DNA of 64,000 nucleotides from Raphanus sativus (Eukaryota; Streptophyta; Magnoliopsida; Brassicales; Brassicaceae), in the NCBI RefSeq assembly GCF_000801105.2, contig NC_079516.1, forward strand, positions 52,063,265-52,127,264. The letters run 5' to 3'. A program made the position numbers and the translations under genes. Below, in pieces: positions 36,917 to 48,530 of the stretch. Below the pieces are notes generated by a model. The model made no database searches. It was not told the DNA's origin and saw only the letters and a list, made by a program, of their open reading frames with translations. How positions within the stretch are numbered: position 1 is the first letter of the stretch; each line of letters begins with the position of its first letter.

Positions 36917-38202
36917 TTACCTAGACATGGAGCACCCATTGCAACGTGTCCGGGTCATAGAAGCAAACCTAAACCCCTAGGAACCTTATCTGAAACAATA
37001 CACATAAAAGATATCAAAACACACTTACAAGTTCAAGCCAAGATGAGCTAACCAACTCTCAAAGACAGACATCATATCTTTAAGACATTCTGGTTCCATA
37101 TGTCTATCAAGAGGGTTTAGGGTTCAATAGAGACATATACATATCCTCCTAATTGAATAAATTCTCAGAAAAAAATCACAAAATAGAGAGTAAAAATCGA
37201 GACTTTAAGACGCAATTGAAAACCGATCATGTAATCAAACACAAATTGGTAGAGAGCTAATATATATAGTAAACGATTTCATCATCTAATCTATTAGCTT
37301 AGGGAACTCTCACAAGTCACAATTCCGAATAACTAGCAGGAAGTAAAAGGATCACCTGAGAAGATCGATCAAACAAGCACCAACGAGGACAAGAAGAAAG
37401 AGAAGAAGATCGGTTTCGTGTTGTGTCTTCTTGCTTCTGAGTCCCGTCGAAGATACCTTTTACAACGGACAACTAAGGCGAACGTGTGTCTTGTCTCCTT
37501 TGGGACACAATCTGAGAATCTCTACTTGTTCAAGCTCTGATTAGAATTTTTGATAAGACCTTTATTTAATTTATTAATTAGTTTTCACATAAATCAGGGT
37601 TATCATTGTTACTCCAGGATTATTAAAAAGAAAGATTTGCGATTAATTTGTTTTGCATAAATCCTAGAAAAATAATTATAATATAGTTTTGCTATTTTAG
37701 GGTTTCCCGGGAATAATACAGTTGCACAATTGCAAAAAAATAAAATAAAAATAATTAGCAGCATATAAATAAATGTGATCACGACAGCGAGTCATGTAAT
37801 TATCTAACAAATAACGCAACTATATTGCTACTGGGTTGGGCTTGCTTAAAAGCCCATCAAAGCCCAAGACGATCGGGTCAACAGTCGCGTTTCTCAATTG
37901 CTGAAATTTTACAGTTTTACCATTTTCAGAAGATACGCAATTATCAAAGTTGGTAGTAAATAAAAAAAAAAAAGAACTGCCGCTCTTTCTTCCTCGCTCG
38001 TCTTCTTCTACTTATCCTCCCCTCCAGATCCGCCATAGTCACATTCGTTCAACTTCAACAGGTGGCCCCCCACTTCAACACCAATCACACTTAACTTAAC
38101 CAGAGTTTCGAAATTTCGAATCTTTCATCAACAGGAAGACGCGCAGGCATATCAAAGTTCAAATCTTGTTTTTACTCTCTGGTTTCAATCGAATCTCTAA
38201 CT
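36917..38202. promoter_or_regulatory. Divergent ATG4/ASHH3 upstream region
   Basis: The two ATGs face away from each other with 1.3 kb between. It includes the ATG4 leader with its probable intron, AT-rich DNA, and at 37835-37872 a cluster of GGGCTT/AAGCCCA/AAGCCC words resembling site II-type elements upstream of ASHH3. Confidence 0.5.
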
Positions 38203-40306
38203 ATGCCTGCCTCGAAGAAGGTTTGTTCCTTCGAAAAGAGTCTAATTTCTTCCTGTAATCTTAACTTATCTTTTTTTTCATAAATGTCTGAAATTTTGGA
38301 GATGCTTTAAAAAAAAAATCAGATTTCCGACAGGAACCCCATAGGACAAGTGTTCAACAAGCTGCTGAAGCAGATTGGTGAAGCAGAGGAGTTCGAGTTG
38401 CCTGATTGGTTGAACAAAGGCAAACCAACTCCTCCTTACATCTTCATCAAGCGCAGTATCCTTTTCTTAATTTTTTTTTTTTTTTAAAAAATTCAATTTT
38501 GGTTTGAGATTTGTTGAATCGTTGTAGCCTTAGCTTAGTTATAAAGATATATACTTGACGAAGAAAACCAAGAAGGGAGTTGAGGATGATGGAATATTCT
38601 GTTCTTGTTCCTTGTCCCCTGACTCTTCAACTGTGTGCGGTAGTAATTGCCATTGTGGGTATGTATGCCCTCAGTTACTTTCTTGGATTATGTAAAGAGC
38701 ATTCACACCATGTTTTTTTTTTAAAGTATATTTCAACTTTTGTGTTAGGATGCTATTCTCAAGCTGTTCTTCCAGTTGCAAGTGTGGTAGCGAGTGCAAA
38801 AACAAGCCGTTCCAACACCGGTATGTCAAGAAGTTGAAGTTGGTTCAGGTAATTGTATATATAGTTTCCTTTAAAGACTTGTTGTTTGTTGTTTGTTTGT
38901 TGGGTTGTTATATCAGTTGTGTATTATTGTAGACTGAAAAATGCGGATCAGGGATTGTAGCAGAAGAAGAGATTGAACAAGGAGAGTTTATCATTGAGTA
39001 CGTAGGAGAAGGTAATGATGTGATGACTCTTTGATGTTTTTTGTCTCTCTGGTGAATCTATTGTAACTGTCTTCTCTTTGGCTGGATATAGTTATAGATG
39101 ATAAGACTTGTGAGGAAAGGCTTTGGAAGATGAAACACCATGGAGAGACGAATTTCTATCTGTGTGAGATAAACAGAGATATGGTGATTGATGCCACTCA
39201 TAAGGGGAACAAGTCGAGATATATCAATCATAGTTGCAACCCCAATACGCAGATGCAGAAATGGTTTTTGTTTCTTGTCACCTTCATTTCTTATGCATGT
39301 TAGAGCATAGTCATCATTTGGTTATTCTATTTCATTCTATTAGGATCATTGATGGCGAGACAAGAATCGGCATTTTTGCAACCTGTGACATAAAGAAAGG
39401 AGAGCATCTGACTTATGACTATCAGTAAGTCATCAGTTTATGTTCGTCCCCATGTTTCTTAGCTTATGTTATCAATTTACGTTGTTTGAATAAAGTAAGA
39501 GTTTCATAATCTGTTGAGTAGTGACACTAATAGAAATAGAGCAGGTTTGTTCAGTTTGGTGCAGATCAAGACTGCCATTGTGGAGCCATAGGTTGCAGAA
39601 GGAAGCTTGGGGTGAAACCAAGCAAGCCTAAATTACCCTCTGACGAAGCTCTTCATGTAGTTGTATCTGAAGTAGCCCAGACCCTGCCTAAGGTGCTATA
39701 TAGATCCTGTCTTTGCCATTGAATAGTTTTATAAGCCACTGAGATTTTGTGTGTTATGAGGTCTAGAGACTTAATTACTCCTTACTTTTTGGTTAGGTGC
39801 ATCAAAATGGAGCTATACATGAACATGAAGAAGGTAAGTATTGTTCTTTTTTCTTCTTCTCTGTTTGCTAGACTAGCTTAGTATGTTTTGTATGTTTGTT
39901 TCTCCAGGAAAGTCATGGAACAAGCTTAAGCAAGGGGAGCCATGTCCTCGTAACTGCATTGGTGTGGTGGTCAGGCTATCTCGCACCAGGAGTGATAGGT
40001 ATACTTCCACTTGCTTTTTTGACTTTCAGATTAGTTTACCGACTCATGATCTAATTGAGTTTCTTTTGCAGGTGTTTTGGCATCATTAGAAACTTTAGTG
40101 CGTTTACAAGAAAGCACGCGGTATGTATGTTTCCTTCCATCAAAGCCAATACTTGTTCACACCTTTAGCAAACGCATTCTTAATATAAGACCTCTGTTTA
40201 TTTTTTTTGTTTAATCAATAACTGGTTCCAGATAATGTTTGAAGATGGTGTTACCGAGTTTATTGACATGTCCAAAGAAGAAGATTGGGAGATTCTATCT
40301 GACTAA
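38203..40306 (+). CDS. ASHH3: SET-domain histone-lysine methyltransferase ASHH3
   Basis: Twelve exons (38203-38220, 38323-38455, 38547-38658, 38749-38848, 38933-39011, 39092-39263, 39344-39424, 39545-39692, 39797-39833, 39908-39998, 40072-40120, 40232-40306) join in frame to 364 residues. Class II (ASH1-related) trithorax-group methyltransferase, expected on H3K36 in the nucleus. After a short N-terminus, an AWS zinc region (FCSCSLSPD, CGSNCHCGM, SSCSSSCKCGSECKN) leads into SET: EKCGSGIVAEEEIEQGEFII, the catalytic RYINHSCNPNTQ and the HLTYDYQF core. A post-SET CHCGAIGCRRKLG follows, and then a plant-specific end. Cysteines needed for zinc binding are present, so it should be active. Position matches At2g44150. 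The first exon codes for only six residues. Confidence 0.95.
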
Positions 40307-40641
40307 TAGTGTTCTAAGGTGATTTTATAACTCTTTGGTTGATTTCTAATTTTCTATCAACATAACATTAGAATTACCACTTACCATTAAAATAGTCCTT
40401 GCAGCTTTCTTCTTCTCTGCAGAATTCTTTGGAGCAAAAGTTGAACAAATCTGCCAGCCTTTAAAGTTTGATTTGGGGATTGGTGCAGTGACCTTGTTAT
40501 GTTGCATCTAACAGAATGTAATGTTTGTAAGATTATACATAACCATATTTGTAATTTCTCCTTCTCCTTAATTTCCTCATTTTTCGTCAACATCTCAAAG
40601 ATGATGAACGATGTCTTGCAAGAACTTTGTGGTGTATGTAC

Positions 40642-40670
40642 CTGTACTGTACTGTACTGTACTGTACTGT
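40642..40670. repeat. CTGTA pentanucleotide microsatellite
   Basis: About five and a half CTGTA units in the ASHH3 3' region; a probable polymorphic marker. Confidence 0.85.
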
Positions 40671-40834
40671 TGTTGTAATCAAAGACTGTTCTACCTTCTA
40701 CCCTTGCCTTCAAATACATGTCATTGACAGATTTTTTTTTTAAAAAACTGTATTACAATTAATGAGAAAGTCTGTGAGGTTTAATAACAGCTAATAGTTA
40801 GCACGTACAGCAAAAGCTATCTTCGTGCAACTGT

Positions 40835-40849
40835 GTCGGCGGCGCCGAC
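40835..40849. promoter_or_regulatory. Inverted pair of CRT/DRE-like motifs
   Basis: GTCGGC (40835-40840) and GCCGAC (40844-40849) form an inverted pair with three bases between, about 300 bp before the MTHFR2 ATG. G/ACCGAC is the core bound by CBF/DREB factors; regulation by cold or drought is only suggested. Confidence 0.4.
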
Positions 40850-41146
40850 AGAAGCCAAGTAAGACGGTTTGGAAAAGTCTAACCAGTTTCGTTTTTTGAG
40901 ATTGAAACCAAAGACTTGCTTGCGTGGTACGTGGTGAAGTGAGTGGTTCTGCTACACCAACTTTAAAGCAGGGGGGTTGGCGAAAGACGGCGACACTACC
41001 ACCTCGTAGTTGGTAATTAACTCATCTTGTCTGATTAAAAAAAGTAATATTTAAGAGTCAGTGAATCATACCTAACTTCTTGGGATCTCTGTTTACTATA
41101 AAGCGCAGTGAGCACACACAAGAAGCAGAACCTGTGAGCAGGGAAC

Positions 41147-43704
41147 ATGAAGGTGATAGACAAGATCCAGTCCCTAGCCGAAGAAGGCAAGACAGCCTTC
41201 TCCTTCGAGTTCTTCCCTCCCAAGACCGAAGATGGAGTCGACAATCTCTTCGAGCGTATGGACCGTATGGTCGCTTACGGTCCCACTTTCTGCGACATCA
41301 CTTGGGGAGCTGGTGGATCCACTGCTGATCTCACGCTCGACATCGCTTCCAGGATGCAGAACGTTGTCTGTGTCGAGAGCATGATGCATCTCACTTGCAC
41401 TAACATGCCTGTGGAGAAGATAGACCACGCGCTTGAGACGATTAGAGCCAATGGGATTCAGAACGTGCTTGCTCTTAGAGGTGATCCTCCTCATGGTCAT
41501 GATAAGTTCGTTCAGGTTGAAGGAGGGTTTGGTTGCGCTTTGGATCTTGTGAATCATATTAGGAGCAAGTATGGTGATTACTTTGGGATCACTGTTGCTG
41601 GCTATCCAGGTAATGGTTACTCAGAACATAATCTTTGATCTTTGTGATTATGTTCTGAGCTAAAAGATTGGATCTTTAAATACAGAGGCTCATCCTGATG
41701 TTATTGGTGAGAATGGTCTTGCGTCAAATGAAGCTTACCAGAGTGATCTTGAGTACTTGAAGAGAAAGGTCTTGTTTTTTTTGCTACTATTTTCATAAAT
41801 CTTTGTAAAGGTTTTGACTTTTTGAATCTGGAACAGGTTGATGCTGGAGCTGATCTGATTGTTACTCAGCTTTTCTATGATACTGATGTCTTCCTCAAGT
41901 TTGTGAATGACTGTCGGCAAATTGGGATTAAGTGTCCCATTGTTCCTGGGATTATGCCCATTAATAACTACAAGGGGTTCTTGCGTATGACTGGTTTCTG
42001 TAAAACCAAGGTATGTTTTGAGACAACTCTTACTATAAAATCAAGGTACTCATGCTAGTTTGATCAGCTGTGGTAGTCACATATTAGCTTCATTAACATA
42101 TTGAATGATGATGGTGATAGTTACATAGATTCTAATGTTCTGCTTTATAATATAGATACCAGCTGAGGTGATGGCTGCCTTGGAGCCTATCCAGGACAAT
42201 GAAGAAGCTGTGAAAGCCTATGGTATCCACCTTGGAACAGAGATGTGCAGAAAGATCTTGGCTCATGGAACAAAGTCTCTTCATCTCTACACATTGAACA
42301 TGGAGAAATCAGCTCTTGCAATATTAATGGTTGGTCCTCATTTTCTATACTACCTGTTGTGATACTACTACTGGAGTATTCTATCCTAAACTATGGTGTT
42401 GATTTTGTAGAATCTTGGTATGATTGATGAGTCAAAAATCTCTCGTTCTTTACCGTGGAGACGTCCAGCAAATGTTTTCCGTACTAAGGAAGATGTGCGT
42501 CCCATTTTCTGGTAAACACACTTAGTTTCTTTCTCTTATCTTCTGATTATGCCTCTGCAGAGACTTGAAGAGTTATTCTAATTAATCTTTTGAAGGGCAA
42601 ATCGTCCGAAGAGCTACATTTCTAGAACCAAGGGATGGGAGGACTTCCCACAAGGCCGGTGGGGTGATTCACGCAGTGCCTCATATGGTGCACTCACGGA
42701 TCATCAGGTACTACCTCCTCTGTAACATGTTCTTGTGAGCTTCTTTACTGAACTTAATGCTTTTTGTTTTTTTTTCAGTTCTCACGCCCACGAGCACGTG
42801 ACAAGAAGCTTCAGCAAGAATGGGTTGTCCCATTGAAAAGCGTTGAAGATATTCAGGAGGTAAAAAACATTTCTTCCATTCACCATTGCAACAACACTCA
42901 AGACACTTGCAATAAAAACACTGTCACGTGTAACAGAAATTCAAGGAGCTCTGCCTTGGAAACTTAAAAAGCAGTCCATGGTCTGAACTGTATGGGCTCC
43001 AGCCAGAGACAAAGATCATAAACGAGCAGCTGGTGAAAATCAACTCCAAAGGCTTCTTGACCATCAATAGCCAACCATCTGTCAACGCAGAGAGATCTGA
43101 TTCCTCAACTGTTGGTGAGCTCTCAATAAGTTCCATCTGAAAATTTTTCGTCTCATAAACTAGTGTCTACTGACTCAAGACTCCTTTTTGCAGGATGGGG
43201 TGGTCCTGGTGGATACGTATACCAAAAGGCTTACCTAGAGTTCTTCTGCTCAAGGGAGAAGTTAGATGCAGTTGTTGAGAAATGCAAAGCTTTGCCATCT
43301 ATAACTTACATAGCTGTCAACAAAGGAGACAACTGGGTGTCAAACACTGATCAGTCCGATGTGAATGCTGTTACTTGGGGAGTTTTCCCGGCTAAGGAGA
43401 TCATTCAACCAACCATTGTGGATCCGGCTAGCTTCAAAGTGTGGAAAGATGAAGCGTTTGAGACTTGGTCAAGAAGCTGGTCTAACTTGTACCCTGAATC
43501 TGACCCTTCAAGAAACTTGCTCGAAGAGGTAAAAATTATCATTACAAAATAACTTAATTCGTGATTATGTTTTGTTTTTTTGACAATGGTTTATAAATGA
43601 CCATATGGCGATTAATGCAGGTCAAGACCAGTTACTATTTGGTGAGTTTGGTTGAGAATGATTACATCAACGGTAACATATTCACAGTCTTTGCTGATCT
43701 TTGA
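41147..43704 (+). CDS. MTHFR2: Methylenetetrahydrofolate reductase
   Basis: Ten exons (41147-41609, 41686-41768, 41837-42010, 42156-42329, 42411-42511, 42596-42707, 42779-42859, 42937-43114, 43194-43528, 43621-43704) give 594 residues, the length of plant MTHFR. It reduces 5,10-methylene-THF to 5-methyl-THF in the cytosol, supplying methyl groups for methionine; plant enzymes prefer NADH. The N-terminal FAD-binding barrel shows [66 protein letters not shown] and PIVPGIMPI. The C-terminal domain (from about residue 330) has PYSW-type equivalents such as [18 protein letters not shown] and [18 protein letters not shown]. Gene order indicates MTHFR2 (At2g44160). Confidence 0.97.
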
Positions 43705-44453
43705 GAAGAACATCTGTGTCCCACGGCTTTCATGATTTGGCTTTTGTAATGTCTCTTAAAATATTGGGAATATAGTTCTATATACATCATGTTGTCATCA
43801 TTATCATGTTGATTTGCCAATAAAGTTTGTATTGCTAAAGAAAGCATCTGTCTCCCTACCTATGTGACGCAAAAGTTGCCTGAAACAAAGCTTTCATTAG
43901 TTCTAAAACCGGCCCGACCGATAATTGGTAGCATCATATTCACCTTAACGTCGAAAGAATTTGAAAATCATATAAAGTTGGAAACGACTAAATTTATTCT
44001 AAATTAGTATGATAAATTTTTGAATTAATTACATTTAGTCACTCTGAGCTTTATCCATATCAAGCCATAAAATGTATATGCAATGGTTCAGTCGTTCAGA
44101 CATAACTTAAAAAAGAAAGAAAAAATGCATACAGAAAAAGTGGAAGATTTAAAATGCATAGAGAACAGTTTAATGGTCTCATCAGAAGGGTGAATGAGAA
44201 AAAATGCAAACTTGATGATGGACTCTAAGCAAAACTTGTTGGGTCTAGGCAATCCAGATATTGAACCGGATCCAAATCAAGATAAAAGACCCGTACCCAT
44301 GTGTACAAAGAAGCACGTGTCTATAAAAGGGTGAAGCAAAACCGTACGTATTAGCTTTCTTGAGAGAGCTGCTGTTCATCTATAAAGTTTCAATTTTTTT
44401 GGTTGTTTTCTTCAGTGTCAAGATCAGTTTGAGCTCAAAATCTCGTTGCTGCT
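43705..44453. other. Intergenic between convergent MTHFR2 and NYN gene
   Basis: 3' UTRs and AT-rich DNA with a GGCCCGACC word near 43913. In Arabidopsis (from memory) NMT2 and MAP2A lie downstream of MTHFR2; I see no trace of either. Confidence 0.55.
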
Positions 44454-46031
44454 TCAATCAATTTCAGAATGTCGAGGATCCAGCAAATGATGTCGATCGT
44501 ACTCAGCTACTCGGCATCGCCTGTTGTACTGACTAGTAGAGTTACGATGGGCAGGAATTCTTTTCTCCTGCGAGTGGGAAAAAAAAAGAAAGTTAAACAG
44601 GGTTCTTAAATTGCTCTAACTGGTTAGACATAAAAGAAAAAAAAAAGCAGATAGATGCTTACTTCTTGTGCATGTTTTTCATCACTTAGGATATGTGCCC
44701 TGAAATTATCAATTCTTTTGGTATCAAAGCAGCACAAATTGCAATAAAACATTGCGGTGCTGGAGCACTTGTGAAGAAGACTGTGCTTCTTAAGAGGACC
44801 TGCAGCAAGTAAGCTTTCCCAGAGCCACTCCGCAGAAGTAAGGAGGTATGACATTTTGTAAGGCCTAAACGAATAAGCCAGAAAAAGGTTGTAATTATTC
44901 TCTTGTAGTAGGTCGACAAGACCAGTTGAAATGATCTCCACACTATCCGATATGACCATCATTATAGCAGCTGTTTGAGGAGGATTATCATCATGCCAGT
45001 CCTTCACATCTTCATACATGTGTGTGTATTCGACACCTGTATCATCAATCAATAAAAGCATTTAAGTTAGGAGGGTAGAAATATTTAGGGCCAATAAAAA
45101 AAAAATATATATATATATATTCAGAGGACTAACCGCGAACGGTATGTGCAACATGGACACCAGTTGAAGAGAGAGCTTGTAAGGGAGTATGTTTATGGTC
45201 GCCATAGGCAGTGATAGAGACAGGACCATTGTAACCTAATTCCTTGAATGCCGCTTCTATACTCGGACGGACCAGACAAGCATCATAACCTTGGGGTATC
45301 GGACAGTCAAACATGTCCCACCACACCTGTATTTTAGCTGTCGCAAATTCAGGCGTCGCCTTGTAGTTTCTTCCCCAATCCTCCGTTACACGTAAGACCT
45401 TCTTGTACGCTGTGGTTACAGCCTCTTCCCGTGCGTGCTCATAACTTGAGAGATGCTTGGTGAATTTCTTAGGGCTTTGAAAATCGAAATTGCACGATTT
45501 GCAATAAAACTTGGCACCCTGAACAACAACAAGAGGTGGTGCGCTTCGTTTAATCTTTAGCAATTCTTTCCAGCACCACTCTTCACTTCTGGAGAGGATA
45601 ATAAATGCTTCGGGCATAATTGAATAAGCCAGAAAAAGGTTATATAGCGTCCGTTGTTGTAGCCGGACCAGATCCCAAGACAAGTGATTTACCACCTGAT
45701 CTGATATGATCATCATTGTAGCAGGAGGAGGATTCTCATCTCGCCACTCCACAATATCCCTATACATGAGGTGGTTTGTGCTTTCGGATCTGGTATGTGC
45801 TACAGAGACTCCAGTGGAAAAGAGCCCTTGCAGGATGTGAACTGGGGTTTGTGTTTGGTCGCCATATGCAGTGATGGAGACTGGACCAGAGTAGCCTTTT
45901 TCCTTCAACTCCCCTTCTATACTCTGTCGGATCCGACCAGCTTCATAACCCTCCGGAATCGGACAGTCCTTCATGTCCCACCACACCGCTATCTTAGCTG
46001 TAGCGTATTCAGCCCTCGCCTTCATCCTCAT
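44454..46031 (-). CDS. Tandem NYN endonuclease-like protein with two C2H2 fingers
   Basis: Three exons (45134-46031, 44663-45036, 44454-44567) join in frame to 461 residues with start ATG at 46031. The protein is two copies of one unit. Unit 1: NYN/PIN-like domain (AKIAVWWDMKDCPIPEGYEAG, then SITAYGDQTQTP, MMIISDQ, YNLFLAYS) followed by a C2H2-like finger FYCKSCNFDFQSPKKFTKHLSSYEHAR. Unit 2 repeats this: AKIQVWWDMFDCPIPQGYDAC, SITAYGDHKHTP, IMMVISDS, YNLFLAYS and FYCNLCCFDTKRIDNFRAH. The Asp in WWDM and later acidic residues match the metal-binding site of limkain-b1-type NYN nucleases, so RNA cleavage is plausible. The family is expanded in Brassicaceae and poorly characterised. It has no Arabidopsis counterpart at this position that I recall. 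The short last exon is a prediction. Confidence 0.8.
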
Positions 46032-46330
46032 CCTGCCAAACCTTCTTTTTTTTTTAACTAATCACAACAGACACAACAAGTCCTCCTCCTTTCACAAGAT
46101 CTCTCTCTCTTGATCTCTTTTATCTCTTATTGCTCTCGTCTTTCTTATTGATCGGATGATTTCTTCCTGCTGTATAAGTTCTCTTTATATAGTCACAACC
46201 TTGACCCTATCCTCTCGTAAAAGGATTATTTCCATTCTCACAAAACACGAGACCCTCTTTAACGTTTCCTTTTCTTGTTAAGAATTAACCGACAAAGCAT
46301 GGTTTGGTCTTTCCTAAGTGAGCTAGAATT

Positions 46331-46355
46331 TGGGCCAGAAGTGTAATTGGGCCCA
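46331..46355 (-). promoter_or_regulatory. Site II motifs upstream of the NYN gene
   Basis: TTGGGCC (46331) and TTGGGCCCA (46347-46355) lie about 300 bp before the start codon, the TGGGCY motif class used by TCP factors in genes of growing cells. Confidence 0.5.
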
Positions 46356-46474
46356 TCTCTTCACTTTTTTTTGTTTTTTAATTTGCTATTCCTAAAAAAA
46401 AAGTATATATCAGAAGAAAAAAATTTAACTAACAAAAAAGAACATATGAAAAAAAAAAAAAAACAAAAAATAAC

Positions 46475-46535
46475 ATTTTAAAATAGTATAATTTAGGGGA
46501 AAAAAATGTTGATGTATTTTAAAATAGTATAATTT
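46475..46535. repeat. 20-bp direct repeat with short insert
   Basis: ATTTTAAAATAGTATAATTT occurs at 46475-46494 and 46516-46535, separated by 21 bp including a seven-A run. It resembles the tail-only insertions but the A-run is internal, so it is only a possible member. Confidence 0.5.
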
Positions 46536-46561
46536 GGGGAAACACCGCGACAAGAAGACAA

Positions 46562-47397
46562 ATTCAAGGCTGCGTTACACGGAATCGTTGTTTTGACTAT
46601 GATTCCTGCTTCGGAAGCGGAAGCGGGATCGGAAGCGTCCGGAACCGTTTGGAATCGTGTTGGAATCACGATTCTAGAAAAGCTGAATATGGAAGCGCAT
46701 GGGAAGCTATGATTCTGATTTGGAAGCGCATAATTAATTGAGTCGGAATCGTCCAACGATATAAAAGTACTTGACAAATACTCATACTTGTTGATAGATG
46801 AAATCTATGTACATAGTTTATCATGTGTGAAAAAGTAGTTTCAAAGGTGGAGAAGAAGCAATTAGGGTTTTCAAGTTACACGTGTTCTTTCAGTTATAAC
46901 TTTTTTGAATTTTTGTTTTAATCAACATTAGGGATAAACAAATATGGATATTCTAATCTTATCGCTCACGGTCTAAATATATGAAACTACTTGAAAGAAC
47001 ACGTGTATGTAATTACATAATAATGTATGAAATTAACAACAGGAGAAACAAATGTTTGTTTGATAAAAAAACAATATAGTTTTGGTATTTTTTTCTTTTC
47101 TTGATAATATTTAATAATATTCTCATAATATATAAATATATCAAAACATTAACTTAAATATCAAAATTCATTTTAGTTTTTTATATACATATTATAACTC
47201 AAAACATTAAATTATTAACACTAAAGTGATATTTGTTTAGATTAATAATAGTAATTACATATATATATATATATATATACTAAAACGCTTCCAAAACGTT
47301 TCCGCTTCCTAAAAATTTATAAAATAACGATTCCGCGTTTCCAAACGCTTCCGCTTCCTCGTACCCGCTTCCGATTCCATGTAAGATAGATTCAAGG
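46562..47397. mobile_element. Non-autonomous hAT-like element with GGAAGCG subterminal repeats
   Basis: An insert of 820 bp (46570-47389) is flanked by an exact 8-bp duplication ATTCAAGG (46562-46569 and 47390-47397), the hAT target-site length. The ends are imperfect inverted repeats (GTTACACGGAATCG at the left, the inverse of CGATTCCATGTAAG at the right). Several GGAAGCG/GGAATCG words sit within about 150 bp of the left end and their complements CGCTTCC/CGATTCC near the right end, as expected of subterminal transposase-binding repeats. The centre is AT-rich without coding capacity. Confidence 0.7.
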
Positions 47398-47418
47398 TCG
47401 GTTTGACACTAAAAAAAA

Positions 47419-47572
47419 AGACTAATTCATGTCTCGTTTGAATTACTTACCAACCAATCATGACGTCCATAGCTCGGTTACATCCTTCTAGTGTAAGTAA
47501 TTCAAACGAGACATGAATTAGTCTAATATTTCAGATATTTTTATCTGATTGGTTGGTAAGTAATTCAAACGA
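47419..47572. repeat. Nested, competing inverted repeats
   Basis: A perfect 32-bp inverted repeat pairs 47419-47450 with 47493-47524 around a 42-bp loop. A second perfect 26-bp arm at 47547-47572 is also complementary to 47434-47459. The first arm can therefore form either of two long hairpins. No target duplication was recognised. Confidence 0.85.
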
Positions 47573-47600
47573 CAAGAACTTTTTTATCTAATATATTTAT

Positions 47601-48054
47601 TTTTATAAATGAGAATTGGAAATGATAAACCATATATAATTTGTTTTGTTATTTTTGTATTATGTTTAATTTATTATGGATCCTTTTATTATAATTTTAC
47701 CAACTATTTGATAAACTAATATAATGAAATAGGCTTTTATAATCCACAAAATAACACTAAGAATATTTTCCAGACATTGTCATCTAACATTTCTCATTGC
47801 AACTTTTAAAAAATGAACTACAAGAACCTTTTTGAATTAAAAACATTTTTAAAAATAAAAATAGGTCTTTATATGAAAATTAAGTTTTATAAATGAGAAA
47901 ATTGGAAATGGTAAAAACCATACATAATTTGTTTTGTTGTTTTTGTATTATGTTTAATTTATTATGGACCTTTTATTATAGTTTTAACAAATATTTGATA
48001 AATTAATATAATAAAATAGCCTTTTATAATTCACAAAATAACACTAAAAAAATT
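47601..48054 (+). repeat. Direct duplication of a 170-bp AT-rich block
   Basis: The segment at about 47601-47770 (starting TTTTATAAATGAGAATTGGA, with GTATTATGTTTAATTTATTA inside and ending in CACAAAATAACACTAA) recurs at about 47885-48054 with few changes. Copies are separated by about 115 bp. Confidence 0.8.
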
Positions 48055-48109
48055 TGTAGACCTATGGACCCATGGCAAATGCCTATGTTGCCATGGGTAA
48101 GAGCCGGCC

Positions 48110-48530
48110 CTGACTCGGATCATAAGGCTCATACCAGAGCGGGTTATGCATAATTCCTATTTGTCCATTTTTAATCTGCATAGATCACTACAACAAACAA
48201 ATATAAAACTGGAAAGTGACTTGTGATCTTACTATTTATAGAAAATATACTTACATGGTCACATTTTCTAAACACTTGCACTGCTTCAGCGTGCGCTAGA
48301 AGCAAGTTATGGCTCATGATGTACGCTTCATACCCCGACATTCCGGCAACACTAGCTCCATTTACATACTTCGAGCATCGTCCTGGCGTTTTTCTCCCTG
48401 TGTCATAACCCGCAACACTGTACACCCATGGCTCATTCAATGTGCACCATAGATTCACTATATCCCCAAATCTCTCAAAGCAGAGACTTGCATAGTCTCT
48501 AAAGTCATCTCTATATTGACATATAACAAG
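48110..48530 (-). pseudogene. Beta-glucosidase (GH1) gene relic
   Basis: Two exon-like pieces read on the minus strand. The first (about 48245-48530) translates to [20 protein letters not shown], then [20 protein letters not shown] and [46 protein letters not shown] carries the acid/base Glu of GH1. After an intron, [20 protein letters not shown] (about 48110-48171) continues the family. Everything before and after is missing and the copy breaks off at a CCGGC-rich junction. It resembles the BGLU12-17 group, several of which (from memory) sit a little further along the same Arabidopsis arm, so it is probably a fragment captured or left from that cluster. Confidence 0.75.

Larger units (their letters stand above)
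40307..41146. other. Intergenic: ASHH3 3' UTR and MTHFR2 promoter
   Basis: Contains a CTGTA pentanucleotide repeat (40642-40670), a CBF/DREB-type GTCGGC/GCCGAC pair (40835-40849) and the MTHFR2 leader. No other gene seen. Confidence 0.6.
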
